The notes under the pieces were generated by a model. It did not search any database. It was not told where the DNA came from and saw nothing but the letters and a program-made list of their open reading frames with translations. A program made the position numbers and the translations under genes. A DNA stretch of 23,654 nucleotides from Actinomycetes bacterium (GTDB lineage Bacteria; Actinomycetota; Actinomycetes; Actinomycetales; Microbacteriaceae). The first letter of the stretch is position 1; each line of letters opens with the position of its first letter. Below are positions 16,153 through 22,727 of the stretch, piece after piece. Location of the stretch: the NCBI GenBank assembly GCA_023431405.1, contig JAEYVZ010000025.1, positions 1 through 23,654 of the forward strand, given 5' to 3'.

Positions 16153-17073
16153 TCAGCCCTGTGCGCGGCGCGCGGTGCGCTTCGCGTCACGCACGAGCCG
16201 CCGCCCGTCGCGGATGCCGCGGTAGGCGGCCCTCACCGGGGGGACGGGGCGAAGGAACTGACGGCGCCCGCCGCGCATCAGCACCTCGATCGCCGAGGAC
16301 ACGGCCGACCGCGACCAGCGGCTCACGCCCGCATCGTCGAGATGCTTCACCGCGAACATGAGCCGGTTGCGGATCGAGTAGTAGTAGTAGGTCGACGACT
16401 TGGCTTCGGCGCGGCGCACCTCTCTGTGCGTGCCGCCTTCGTCGTGCACGACCACGGCATCCCTCACCAGCACGAGGCGACCACCGGATGCCACGACCCG
16501 GCGAGACAGGTCGACGTCTTCCCAGTAGAGGAAGTACTCGTCGTCGAACCCGCCGACCTTCTGCCACAGTTCGGCCGCGATGAGCAAGCACGCACCGGTG
16601 AGCCATTCCCAGCGCTCCTCGCCCGGACGCGTCGCGCGGTGCCGCGCGCCCATGGTGCGTCCGTCGGAGAGGTAGAGGTCGGCCCCGTCGAACCAGGGAC
16701 GCCCGGCGCCGTCGACGATCCGGGGGGCGACCAGCGCATCGGGGGCGAGAGCGGTCTGCAGGAGTGTCCAGGCGGGATCCTCGATGCGCGCGTCGGGATT
16801 GAGCAGGAGGAACTCGGTGGCCCCGAGCTCGAGCGCCCGCGCCACGCCGAGGTTCATGCCACCTCCGAAGCCGAGATTCTCGACCGGCTCGACGAGCTCC
16901 CACCCCTGCTCGCTCGCCAGCGCGCGGATGCGGGTGCGCTCGTCGTCGGTGGTCGGGTTGTCGACCACGACCACGACGTCGGGCCGGCAGGCCGCGACGG
17001 AATCGACGAGGTTCTGACGCAGGAGCGCGCTGGATCCGTAGTTGACGACCACGAACGCGGCGACAGCCCCCAT
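16153..17073 (-). CDS. GT2-family glycosyltransferase, rhamnosyltransferase-like
   Basis: The 306-residue protein is a single GT-A domain. It starts with AAFVVVNYGSS and carries VDNP in the nucleotide pocket, NLGFGGGMNLGV (66-77) and LLLNPDA (89-95), where NPD takes the place of the metal-binding DXD. Typical late motifs are WLTGACLLI and GGFDDEYFLYWEDVDLSRR (174-192). This combination is characteristic of the WbbL/RfbF-like rhamnosyltransferase group, an inverting transferase acting on lipid-linked glycan at the cytoplasmic face. A deoxyhexose donor would suit the gmd-rmd pair nearby, but the link is inference. ATG 17073 has GGAAGGA six bases upstream and starts directly at the fold; an in-frame start at 17106 would add a non-conserved basic leader. 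Confidence 0.88.
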   Translation of the reverse strand: MGAVAAFVVVNYGSSALLRQNLVDSVAACRPDVVVVVDNPTTDDERTRIRALASEQGWELVEPVENLGFGGGMNLGVARALELGATEFLLLNPDARIEDPAWTLLQTALAPDALVAPRIVDGAGRPWFDGADLYLSDGRTMGARHRATRPGEERWEWLTGACLLIAAELWQKVGGFDDEYFLYWEDVDLSRRVVASGGRLVLVRDAVVVHDEGGTHREVRRAEAKSSTYYYYSIRNRLMFAVKHLDDAGVSRWSRSAVSSAIEVLMRGGRRQFLRPVPPVRAAYRGIRDGRRLVRDAKRTARRAQG

Positions 17074-17144
17074 GCGATGTCCTTCCGAGCGGCGACGGCT
17101 CTGCACACACTACCGACGAGCCCGGGCGCACGACGACGCATGCG

Positions 17145-17157
17145 TAGGGTATGACCG
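17145..17157 (+). promoter_or_regulatory. -10 box abutting the start of the next glycosyltransferase gene
   Basis: TAGGGT (17145-17150) directly precedes ATG 17151 and is 6 bases before an in-frame GTG at 17157. No separate Shine-Dalgarno fits ATG 17151. The arrangement matches leaderless transcripts of actinobacteria, where a TANNNT box lies about 7 bases before the start codon. GTG 17157 may therefore be the true start. No convincing -35 is seen. Confidence 0.3.
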
Positions 17158-18395
17158 TGACAGAATCCGACGACGCCGCTGCGGCATCCCGATTCCGCGT
17201 GCTGTTGGGCGCATACGCATGCGGCCCCGTCGAGGAGTCCGAGGCCGCCGCGGGGTGGGCGTTCGCGACCGCAGCGGCCCGGCATCACGATGTGACCGTC
17301 ATCACACGCACCCGCTTCCGCCCGGCGGTCGAGGCCGCTCTGGCCGGCGATCCCGCCCTGGCGGAGCGCCTGACCGTCGTGTACGTCGATCCCCCGCGGT
17401 GGATCATGCGCCTTCGCCAGAAGCTGCCCGGCGCCCTGTACTGGTTCTACCCGCTCTGGCAGGGGCACTTGCTGCGCGAAGCGCGGCGCCTGCACGCGCA
17501 GCGCTCCTTCGATGTCGCCCACCATGCGACGTTCGCCAACGACTGGCTCCGGTGCGGGCTCGCGTCGCTGCGCGGCGTTCCGTTCGTGTGGGGGCCGGTC
17601 GGCGGCGCGTCGAAGGTTCCGTATCTCCGGCTGCGGCGCTGGCTGGGGGTGCGCGGCACGGTCACGGAGGCCGCGCGCGATGCGCTGACGGCGCTCCCCC
17701 GCGCGATCTGGGGTGGGGCGGCGGCCCGCCGGGCTGATCTCGTCGTGGCGCAGAATCCCGATGTCGCCCGTCGGTTCGCGCGATACGGGGAGGTCGTCGT
17801 CGAGCCGAACGCGGCGATGGAGCGCCGCATCCTGCCGAGCCGCAGCACACAGCCGAACCCGCGACCGGTGGCGGTCTTCGCCGGGCGGCTCCTCGCGTGG
17901 AAGGGTGCCCGGCTCGCGGTGGAGACGATCGCCCGACCGGAGGTCTCCGACTGGCGTCTCGACGTCTACGGCGAGGGCTACGAGCTCGCCGCGCTGCGTC
18001 GTCTGGTCGCGGAGAAGGGCGTCGCAGATCGGGTGAGGTTCCACGGGCGCGTCCCGCGCGAGGGGGTGCTCGACGCCTTCGCGCATGCGGATGCCATGCT
18101 GTTCCCGTCTATGCACGACCAGGCGGGGTGGGTGGCCGCCGAGGCGAGCACGCTGGGTCTGCCCGTCGTGTGCCTGCCGCTCGGCGGCCCGGCGACCCTC
18201 GCGGAGCGCAACGCCTTCGTCGCCGATCTCGACGGCGACATCCCGGCGGAGCTCGCGCGCCAGCTGATTGCGGCCCGCGCCGCCGGCGGAACGCCGCACG
18301 ACCGGTGGTCGAGCGACCGACTCCCGGGTCTGGTGACCCAGTGGTACCACCAGGCGATCCAGACACGTCAGGCAGCCGAGAAGGAGAACCGATGA
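17151..18395 (+). CDS. GT4-family glycosyltransferase (FVWGPVGG type)
   Basis: The 414-residue GT-B protein has an N-terminal half ending in VPFVWGPVGGASKVP (143-157), a motif seen in one GT4 subgroup. Its donor half has FAGRLLAWKGARLA, with Arg246 and Lys251. The expected EX7E is DQAGWVAAE, so Asp323 stands where the first Glu is normal while Glu331 is kept. It probably adds one sugar to the lipid-linked repeat unit; the specificity is unknown. The start is ambiguous between ATG 17151 and GTG 17157, because a -10-like box touches the first and suggests leaderless initiation at the second. Its stop overlaps the next gene by four bases (ATGA), so the two transferases are co-translated and likely act in sequence. 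Confidence 0.87.
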   Translation: MTVTESDDAAAASRFRVLLGAYACGPVEESEAAAGWAFATAAARHHDVTVITRTRFRPAVEAALAGDPALAERLTVVYVDPPRWIMRLRQKLPGALYWFYPLWQGHLLREARRLHAQRSFDVAHHATFANDWLRCGLASLRGVPFVWGPVGGASKVPYLRLRRWLGVRGTVTEAARDALTALPRAIWGGAAARRADLVVAQNPDVARRFARYGEVVVEPNAAMERRILPSRSTQPNPRPVAVFAGRLLAWKGARLAVETIARPEVSDWRLDVYGEGYELAALRRLVAEKGVADRVRFHGRVPREGVLDAFAHADAMLFPSMHDQAGWVAAEASTLGLPVVCLPLGGPATLAERNAFVADLDGDIPAELARQLIAARAAGGTPHDRWSSDRLPGLVTQWYHQAIQTRQAAEKENR

Positions 18396-19390
18396 CCGCC
18401 GACAAGCCCCTCCGCGTGCTCGAGTCGGTGTCTGAGCTGAAACCGACCACCAACCCGTACATCACGCAGCTCATCGACGCGCTGCGCCGCCGCGACGACA
18501 CCGATGTGACGCTGTTCGACTTCCGCACGGCGGTGTTCGGACGATACGACGTGTTCCACGTGCACTGGCCGGAGGTAACGTTCGGGGGCGCGAAGCCCGC
18601 GGGGCGCGCGCTGCGACGCCTCCTCACCGAGGTGCTGATGCTGCGGCTCGCCCTGACCCGCACCCCGATCGTGCGGACCTGGCACAACACGGAACGTCCC
18701 GAGGGACTCAGCCGCTGGGACTACCGGCTGCTCGACCTGTTCGACCGGCGCACGCGCGCGGTGATCCGTCTCAACGACGTCACGGCGCCCTCGCTCGACG
18801 TGCCGGTGCACACGGTGCCGCTCGGGCATTACCGCGCGTGGTTCGCCGCGCACCCGGCATCCGCCGCCGTGCCCGGACGCGTCGCGTACGTGGGCCTCAT
18901 CCGCCGGTACAAGGGCGTCGAGGCGCTGATCGAAGCGTTCCGCTCCGTGACGACTCCGGGAGCGACGCTGGCGGTTTCGGGGCGGCCGTCGAACGCCGAG
19001 TTGGCGTCGACGCTCCGAGAGCTCGCCGCACCCGACGAACGCGCGACCGTGCGGCTCGAGTTCCTCGACGACGCCGACTTCGTGACGGAGGTCACCTCCG
19101 CGAGCCTCGTCGTGCTTCCGTTCGTGCACATGCACAACTCCAGCACGGTGCTGGCCGCGCTGTCGCTGGAGCGCCCCGTGCTGGTGCCCGACAACGAGGT
19201 GAACCGTCGCCTTTCGGCGGAGGTCGGTGAGGGGTGGATCCACACCTACGACGGCGAACTCGACGCTGCCGACATCGAACGCGCGCTCGACGCCCCCGCG
19301 CCCCAGGCGCCGCCGAGGTTCGTGTCACGCGACTGGGATGACAGCGCCCGCCTTCACGTCGACGCCTTCCGCGCAGCCTCGGGGCGCTGA
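18392..19390 (+). CDS. Glycosyltransferase, GT-B fold (GumK/GT4-like)
   Basis: The 332-residue protein is short for GT-B. The N-terminal half has FHVHWPEVTFGG (55-66) and PIVRTWHNTE (92-101), patterns of transferases acting on lipid-linked intermediates. The donor half has TVPLGHY and YVGLIRRYKGVEALIEAF (Arg171/172 and Lys174). The usual EX7E is not evident; instead there is MHNSSTVLAALSLERPVLVP, as in related families of this type. Reaction and sugar are unknown. An AAGGAG site sits 5 bases before the ATG, which overlaps the upstream stop. The last 37 bp overlap the convergent acyltransferase gene. Confidence 0.83.
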   Translation: MTADKPLRVLESVSELKPTTNPYITQLIDALRRRDDTDVTLFDFRTAVFGRYDVFHVHWPEVTFGGAKPAGRALRRLLTEVLMLRLALTRTPIVRTWHNTERPEGLSRWDYRLLDLFDRRTRAVIRLNDVTAPSLDVPVHTVPLGHYRAWFAAHPASAAVPGRVAYVGLIRRYKGVEALIEAFRSVTTPGATLAVSGRPSNAELASTLRELAAPDERATVRLEFLDDADFVTEVTSASLVVLPFVHMHNSSTVLAALSLERPVLVPDNEVNRRLSAEVGEGWIHTYDGELDAADIERALDAPAPQAPPRFVSRDWDDSARLHVDAFRAASGR

Positions 19391-20658
19391 GCGACGCTTT
19401 CCCCGTTCAGGTCCACCGGCTGCGACGAGCCCGGTCCGCTCGCCCCCGTCGCCGTCGTGGGTCTGCGTCCGGCGAGCATGCGTCCGACGCTGCGCGAGAT
19501 GACGATCGACGGCTTCTCGACCCACGCGTAGAACGCCATCGTGACCACGACGATCACGGCGAGCACGAGCGGCAGCGTTCCGAGCCACGGCCACCAGCCG
19601 GCGGCCCCGACGAGCAGCGCGGCAGCGATGATGATCGGCTCGTGAACGAGGTACAGGCTGAAGGAGCGTGTGCCGAAGAACATCACCGGCCGGCTCGACA
19701 GCCCGCGCTGAGCGCGCGGTGACACGGCGGCCAGCACGACGAGCCCCGCCGCTCCCAGCAGCGACAGCTCCCAGAACAGCCCTCGGATGAGAGGCGGACT
19801 GTCGGTGAAGGGAGCGAACATCGACGGGCCCACGAGGAGGCCCAGCACCACCGTCCAGGCGGCGGAGCGGGCCCCGGTGCTGAGACGGGCGTACAGGTTT
19901 CGCGCCTCGGTGAAGATCATCGCGAAGATCATCCCGATGGCGAACACCGGCAGGTACTGGAGCAGCCCGGTGGTGACGAAGGGCAGCGGCAGGATCTCGT
20001 GGACGACGGGGAGGTCCGACAGTCCGCTGACCGCCAGACAGACGACGACCGCTCCGGGCCACCAGCGCCGCACCGCAACGACGCCGAACAGCCACCACAG
20101 CCCGGGCAGGAGCAGCGAGAACCACACCTCCCAGGTCAGCGACCACAGCGGGCTGTTGAGATTCGACGTTCCGAGGAGCAGCACCGCGTCCTTCGCCACG
20201 GATGCCGCGGTGGGGTCTCGGTGGGAGGCGAGCCAGGTGCTCGCCGCCGAAGGGTCTCGCGGCACCGCGATCGCCAGGGCGAGTGCCAGGGCGATCGCCG
20301 CCCAGACCGGGACGTAGAGCCGCAGTGTGCGCCGTCCCCAATAGGCGAGGACGAACCGTGGCGTCATCCGCCTTCCCATGAACCCGAGGGTCAGCACGAA
20401 TCCCGACAGGACGAAGAAGATCATGACCGCTTCCGACCCGAGGGTCAGGACGCGCAGCGGTGTGCGCAGCAGGAACCACTCCGGCGAACCGGCGGCCGGC
20501 TCCGCACCCGACACGACCGATGCCGACATCGCCGGCACCACCAGCAGCGCGTGGCACATCACGACGACGACCGCGGCGACACCTCGCAGTCCGTCCAGCG
20601 ATGTCAGGCGGCCGCCGTCTCCGGCATCCGCGTTATCTTGTCGGCGCACTCCCGCCAT
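19354..20658 (-). CDS. Acyltransferase family 3, OafA-like (third of three)
   Basis: The 434-residue membrane protein opens with LTSLDGLRGVAAVVVVMCHA (Arg25, His36 of the family). It then has AVMIFFVLSGFVLTLGF and a basic loop RPF-like WGRRTLRLYVPVW. NSPLWSLTWEVWFSLLLP carries the conserved W-x-L-x-x-E region of O-acetyltransferases such as OafA. SFSLYLVHEPIII and a final helix with EKP lie near the end, followed by a polar tail of about 50 residues. No SGNH esterase-like domain is attached. It should O-acetylate or otherwise acylate surface glycan. The ATG at 20658 has GGGGAGGGG upstream. Upstream lies a TANNNT box (TACCTT, 20690-20685 on the minus strand) without a good -35, so it may have its own promoter or be read from rmd, 94 bp upstream. 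Confidence 0.87.
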   Translation of the reverse strand: MAGVRRQDNADAGDGGRLTSLDGLRGVAAVVVVMCHALLVVPAMSASVVSGAEPAAGSPEWFLLRTPLRVLTLGSEAVMIFFVLSGFVLTLGFMGRRMTPRFVLAYWGRRTLRLYVPVWAAIALALALAIAVPRDPSAASTWLASHRDPTAASVAKDAVLLLGTSNLNSPLWSLTWEVWFSLLLPGLWWLFGVVAVRRWWPGAVVVCLAVSGLSDLPVVHEILPLPFVTTGLLQYLPVFAIGMIFAMIFTEARNLYARLSTGARSAAWTVVLGLLVGPSMFAPFTDSPPLIRGLFWELSLLGAAGLVVLAAVSPRAQRGLSSRPVMFFGTRSFSLYLVHEPIIIAAALLVGAAGWWPWLGTLPLVLAVIVVVTMAFYAWVEKPSIVISRSVGRMLAGRRPTTATGASGPGSSQPVDLNGESVAQRPEAARKAST

Positions 20659-20752
20659 GCGCGTCCCCTCCCCCAGTAGGCGACAAGGTAGACCTCTGCG
20701 GGGCGTGGCGCTAGAGGCGCACGGGGATCGGTCTCAGGCGGCGATGACGGCG

Positions 20753-21679
20753 TCAGTGATCGGGCGTCGAGGCGACGGCATCCCGGATCGACTGCGAGAA
20801 GCTGATCTTCGGCTCCCACCCGGTCTCCCGGCGGAGGCGGTGCGCGTCACCGACGATGCGGCGCGCGTCGCCCGGGCGGATGCGGCTCTGGTCGATCTGC
20901 ACCTCCGGCACGGGCACGCCCATCGCCGACGCGATCTCGGCGAGGATCTCCTCACCGGTGCGCGCGACGCCGGATGCGATGTTGTAGATGAGCTGTTCGT
21001 GGCTGGGCACCTCGAGGAGATCGAGGTAGGCGGCGGCGACATCGCGCACGTCGGTGTAGTCGCGCGCCGTGCCGAGGTCACCCACCGCCAGCGGCTCCCC
21101 CGCCTCCAGGGTGCGCAGCTTCGAGATGAGGTCGGGCACGAGGAACCCGGGCCCTTGACCGGGGCCGATGTGATTGAACGGACGGGCGACGGCGACATCG
21201 AGTCCGCGCGAGGCGTAGTAGGCGAACTGGGTCTCCACCAGGAGTTTGCTCACGACGTACGGCGATGTCACCGCCACCGTGGCCGACTCGTCGAAGGGCT
21301 CGCCGGAGCCGCTCGCGTAGACGGCGCCGCTGCTGACGGCGACGACTCTCCGCACGCTGCCCCGGCGGCGCAGCAGCGACTCGCACATGTGCGTGACGAT
21401 GGCGCTGCCGGTCTCGATGTAGCGCTGCGGCTCATCGAACGACGGGCCGACGGCGGCGAGCCCCGCGAGGTGCACGATGGCATCCGCGTCGACGTCGGGC
21501 CAGCCCTCGGTGAGGTCGACCGGCACGGTCTCGTCGAGAAGCGAGAGCAGCTCGTCGCCGGGATCGATGGGGGTGCGCATGATGCCGGTCACGCGCAGGC
21601 CGCGCTGATGAGCGATGGTGGCGAGGTGGCGTCCGACGAACCCCTCCACGCCGGTGATGACGAGCGATCGGATGGTCAC
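20753..21679 (-). CDS. rmd: GDP-6-deoxy-D-lyxo-4-hexulose reductase
   Basis: The 308-residue short-chain reductase has an NAD(P)-binding TGVEGFVG (9-16), SSGAVYASG and the catalytic pair Tyr141-Lys145 (YVVSK). FNHIGPGQGPGF (168-179) is strongly typical of Rmd-type reductases and unlike GDP-fucose synthase. It reduces the 4-keto product of Gmd, most likely to GDP-D-rhamnose; a GDP-6-deoxy-D-talose product from the sister branch is possible. The start is GTG 21679, overlapping the gmd stop by four bases (GTGA), which implies coupled translation. The frame stays open far upstream inside gmd, but that part has no reductase similarity and is not included. No nearby ribosome site is needed given the overlap. 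Confidence 0.87.
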   Translation of the reverse strand: MTIRSLVITGVEGFVGRHLATIAHQRGLRVTGIMRTPIDPGDELLSLLDETVPVDLTEGWPDVDADAIVHLAGLAAVGPSFDEPQRYIETGSAIVTHMCESLLRRRGSVRRVVAVSSGAVYASGSGEPFDESATVAVTSPYVVSKLLVETQFAYYASRGLDVAVARPFNHIGPGQGPGFLVPDLISKLRTLEAGEPLAVGDLGTARDYTDVRDVAAAYLDLLEVPSHEQLIYNIASGVARTGEEILAEIASAMGVPVPEVQIDQSRIRPGDARRIVGDAHRLRRETGWEPKISFSQSIRDAVASTPDH

Positions 21680-22674
21680 GCCTCGCCGCTTCGGATGCGG
21701 ATGTCGTTGGCGACCATACGCGAGACAAGGCCCGCGAAGTCGACGTCGCGGCGCCACCCGAGCACGTCCTCCGCCTTGCTCGGGTCGCCGAGGAGGATGT
21801 CGACCTCGGCCGGACGGAGAAGGTCGGGGTTCTGGCGCACGTATGGCCGCCAGTCGTCGACGCCGATCTCCGAGAAGGCTGCCGTGAGGAAGTCTTCGAT
21901 GGAGTGGGTCTCGCCGCTGGCGAGCACGAAGTCGTCGGGCTCGTCGTGCTGCAGCATCTGCCACATGCCGCGCACGTAGTCGCCGGCATAACCCCAGTCG
22001 CGCTTGGGCCACAGGTCGCCGAGCTGCACGTGGTCGATCTGGCCGAGCTTGATGCGCGCGACATGATCGGTGATCTTGCGTGTGACGAACTCGTAGCCGC
22101 GCCGCTCGCCCTCGTGGTTGAACAGGATGCCGCACGACACGAACATGCCGTAGCTCTCGCGATAGTTCTTCGCGATCCAATGCGCGTAGAGCTTCGCGAC
22201 GCCGTAGGGGCTGCGCGGGTGGAACAGCGACGTCTCGGAGTAGCCGGAGCCGGGTCGGTTGTAATCGAGCCCGCCGAACATCTCGCTCGTCGACGCCTGG
22301 TAGAAGCGGGTGCGGTCGGCGCGCCCGGTGAGACGGATCGCCTCCAGCAGGTTGAGCACGCCCTTGCCGGTGACTTCGGCTGCCAGCGACGGGTTCTTGA
22401 ACGAGAACCCGACGTGGCTGATGGCGCCCAGGTTGTACACCTCGTCGGGGTCGGCGAGGTCGACCGCCCGCACCAGTGAGGCCGGGTCGGTCAGGTCGCC
22501 TTCGATCAAGGTGAGGGCGGGGAACTCGCGCAGGAGGTCCTCCCGCTTCGGATTGTGCTGCCCCCGGATGAGGCCGTATACGCGGTACCCCTCCGCCAGC
22601 AGCACCTCTGTCAGGTGCCCCCCGTCCTGGCCCGTGATTCCGGTCACCAGCGCCGACTTCTGCCCTTGGCTCAC
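21676..22674 (-). CDS. gmd: GDP-mannose 4,6-dehydratase
   Basis: The 332-residue cytosolic enzyme converts GDP-D-mannose to GDP-4-keto-6-deoxy-D-mannose. Visible motifs are the cofactor loop TGITGQDGGH (11-20), the substrate-site STSEMFG (128-134) with Thr129 and Glu131, and the catalytic Tyr157-Lys161 (YGVAK). NHEGERRGYEFVTRKI (186-201) and KRDWGYAGDYV are diagnostic for this family. Length is normal to slightly short. It is the first gene of a gmd-rmd unit. Start GTG 22674 has AAGGGGGA six bases upstream. It faces a GT2 gene across a 53-bp divergent promoter. Confidence 0.95.
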   Translation of the reverse strand: MSQGQKSALVTGITGQDGGHLTEVLLAEGYRVYGLIRGQHNPKREDLLREFPALTLIEGDLTDPASLVRAVDLADPDEVYNLGAISHVGFSFKNPSLAAEVTGKGVLNLLEAIRLTGRADRTRFYQASTSEMFGGLDYNRPGSGYSETSLFHPRSPYGVAKLYAHWIAKNYRESYGMFVSCGILFNHEGERRGYEFVTRKITDHVARIKLGQIDHVQLGDLWPKRDWGYAGDYVRGMWQMLQHDEPDDFVLASGETHSIEDFLTAAFSEIGVDDWRPYVRQNPDLLRPAEVDILLGDPSKAEDVLGWRRDVDFAGLVSRMVANDIRIRSGEA

Positions 22675-22687
22675 GTCGTGTCCCCCT

Positions 22688-22717
22688 TCGACGCGGTCAG
22701 TCTACTGGGGGTAGACT
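22688..22717 (+). promoter_or_regulatory. Candidate promoter of the terminal GT2 gene
   Basis: TCGACG (22688-22693) and TAGACT (22712-22717) are 18 bp apart. The -35 is identical to the one proposed for the beta-helix gene. The -10 ends only 10 bases before ATG 22728, so the leader would be a few bases at most. No Shine-Dalgarno is present. The -10 is one arm of a 7-bp dyad whose other arm is the -10 for gmd. Confidence 0.4.
22699..22717 (-). promoter_or_regulatory. Symmetric dyad carrying the gmd -10 box
   Basis: AGTCTAC (22699-22705) and GTAGACT (22711-22717) form a perfect 7-bp inverted repeat with loop TGGGG. On the minus strand it yields TAGACT (22704-22699). That would start transcription near 22692 and leave an 18-base leader with the gmd ribosome site. 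The -35 position holds no good match. Confidence 0.38.
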
Positions 22718-22727
22718 CGCGGTCCTG

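Noticed and set aside
20378..21979. Plus-strand open frame across the acyltransferase, rmd and gmd genes
   Set aside because: It runs antisense to three well-supported genes and its product has no family features.
21680..22180. N-terminal extension of rmd upstream into gmd
   Set aside because: The frame is open, but the translated extension is Arg-rich without similarity to reductases. The cofactor loop begins 8 residues after GTG 21679, which also forms a standard 4-bp overlap with gmd.
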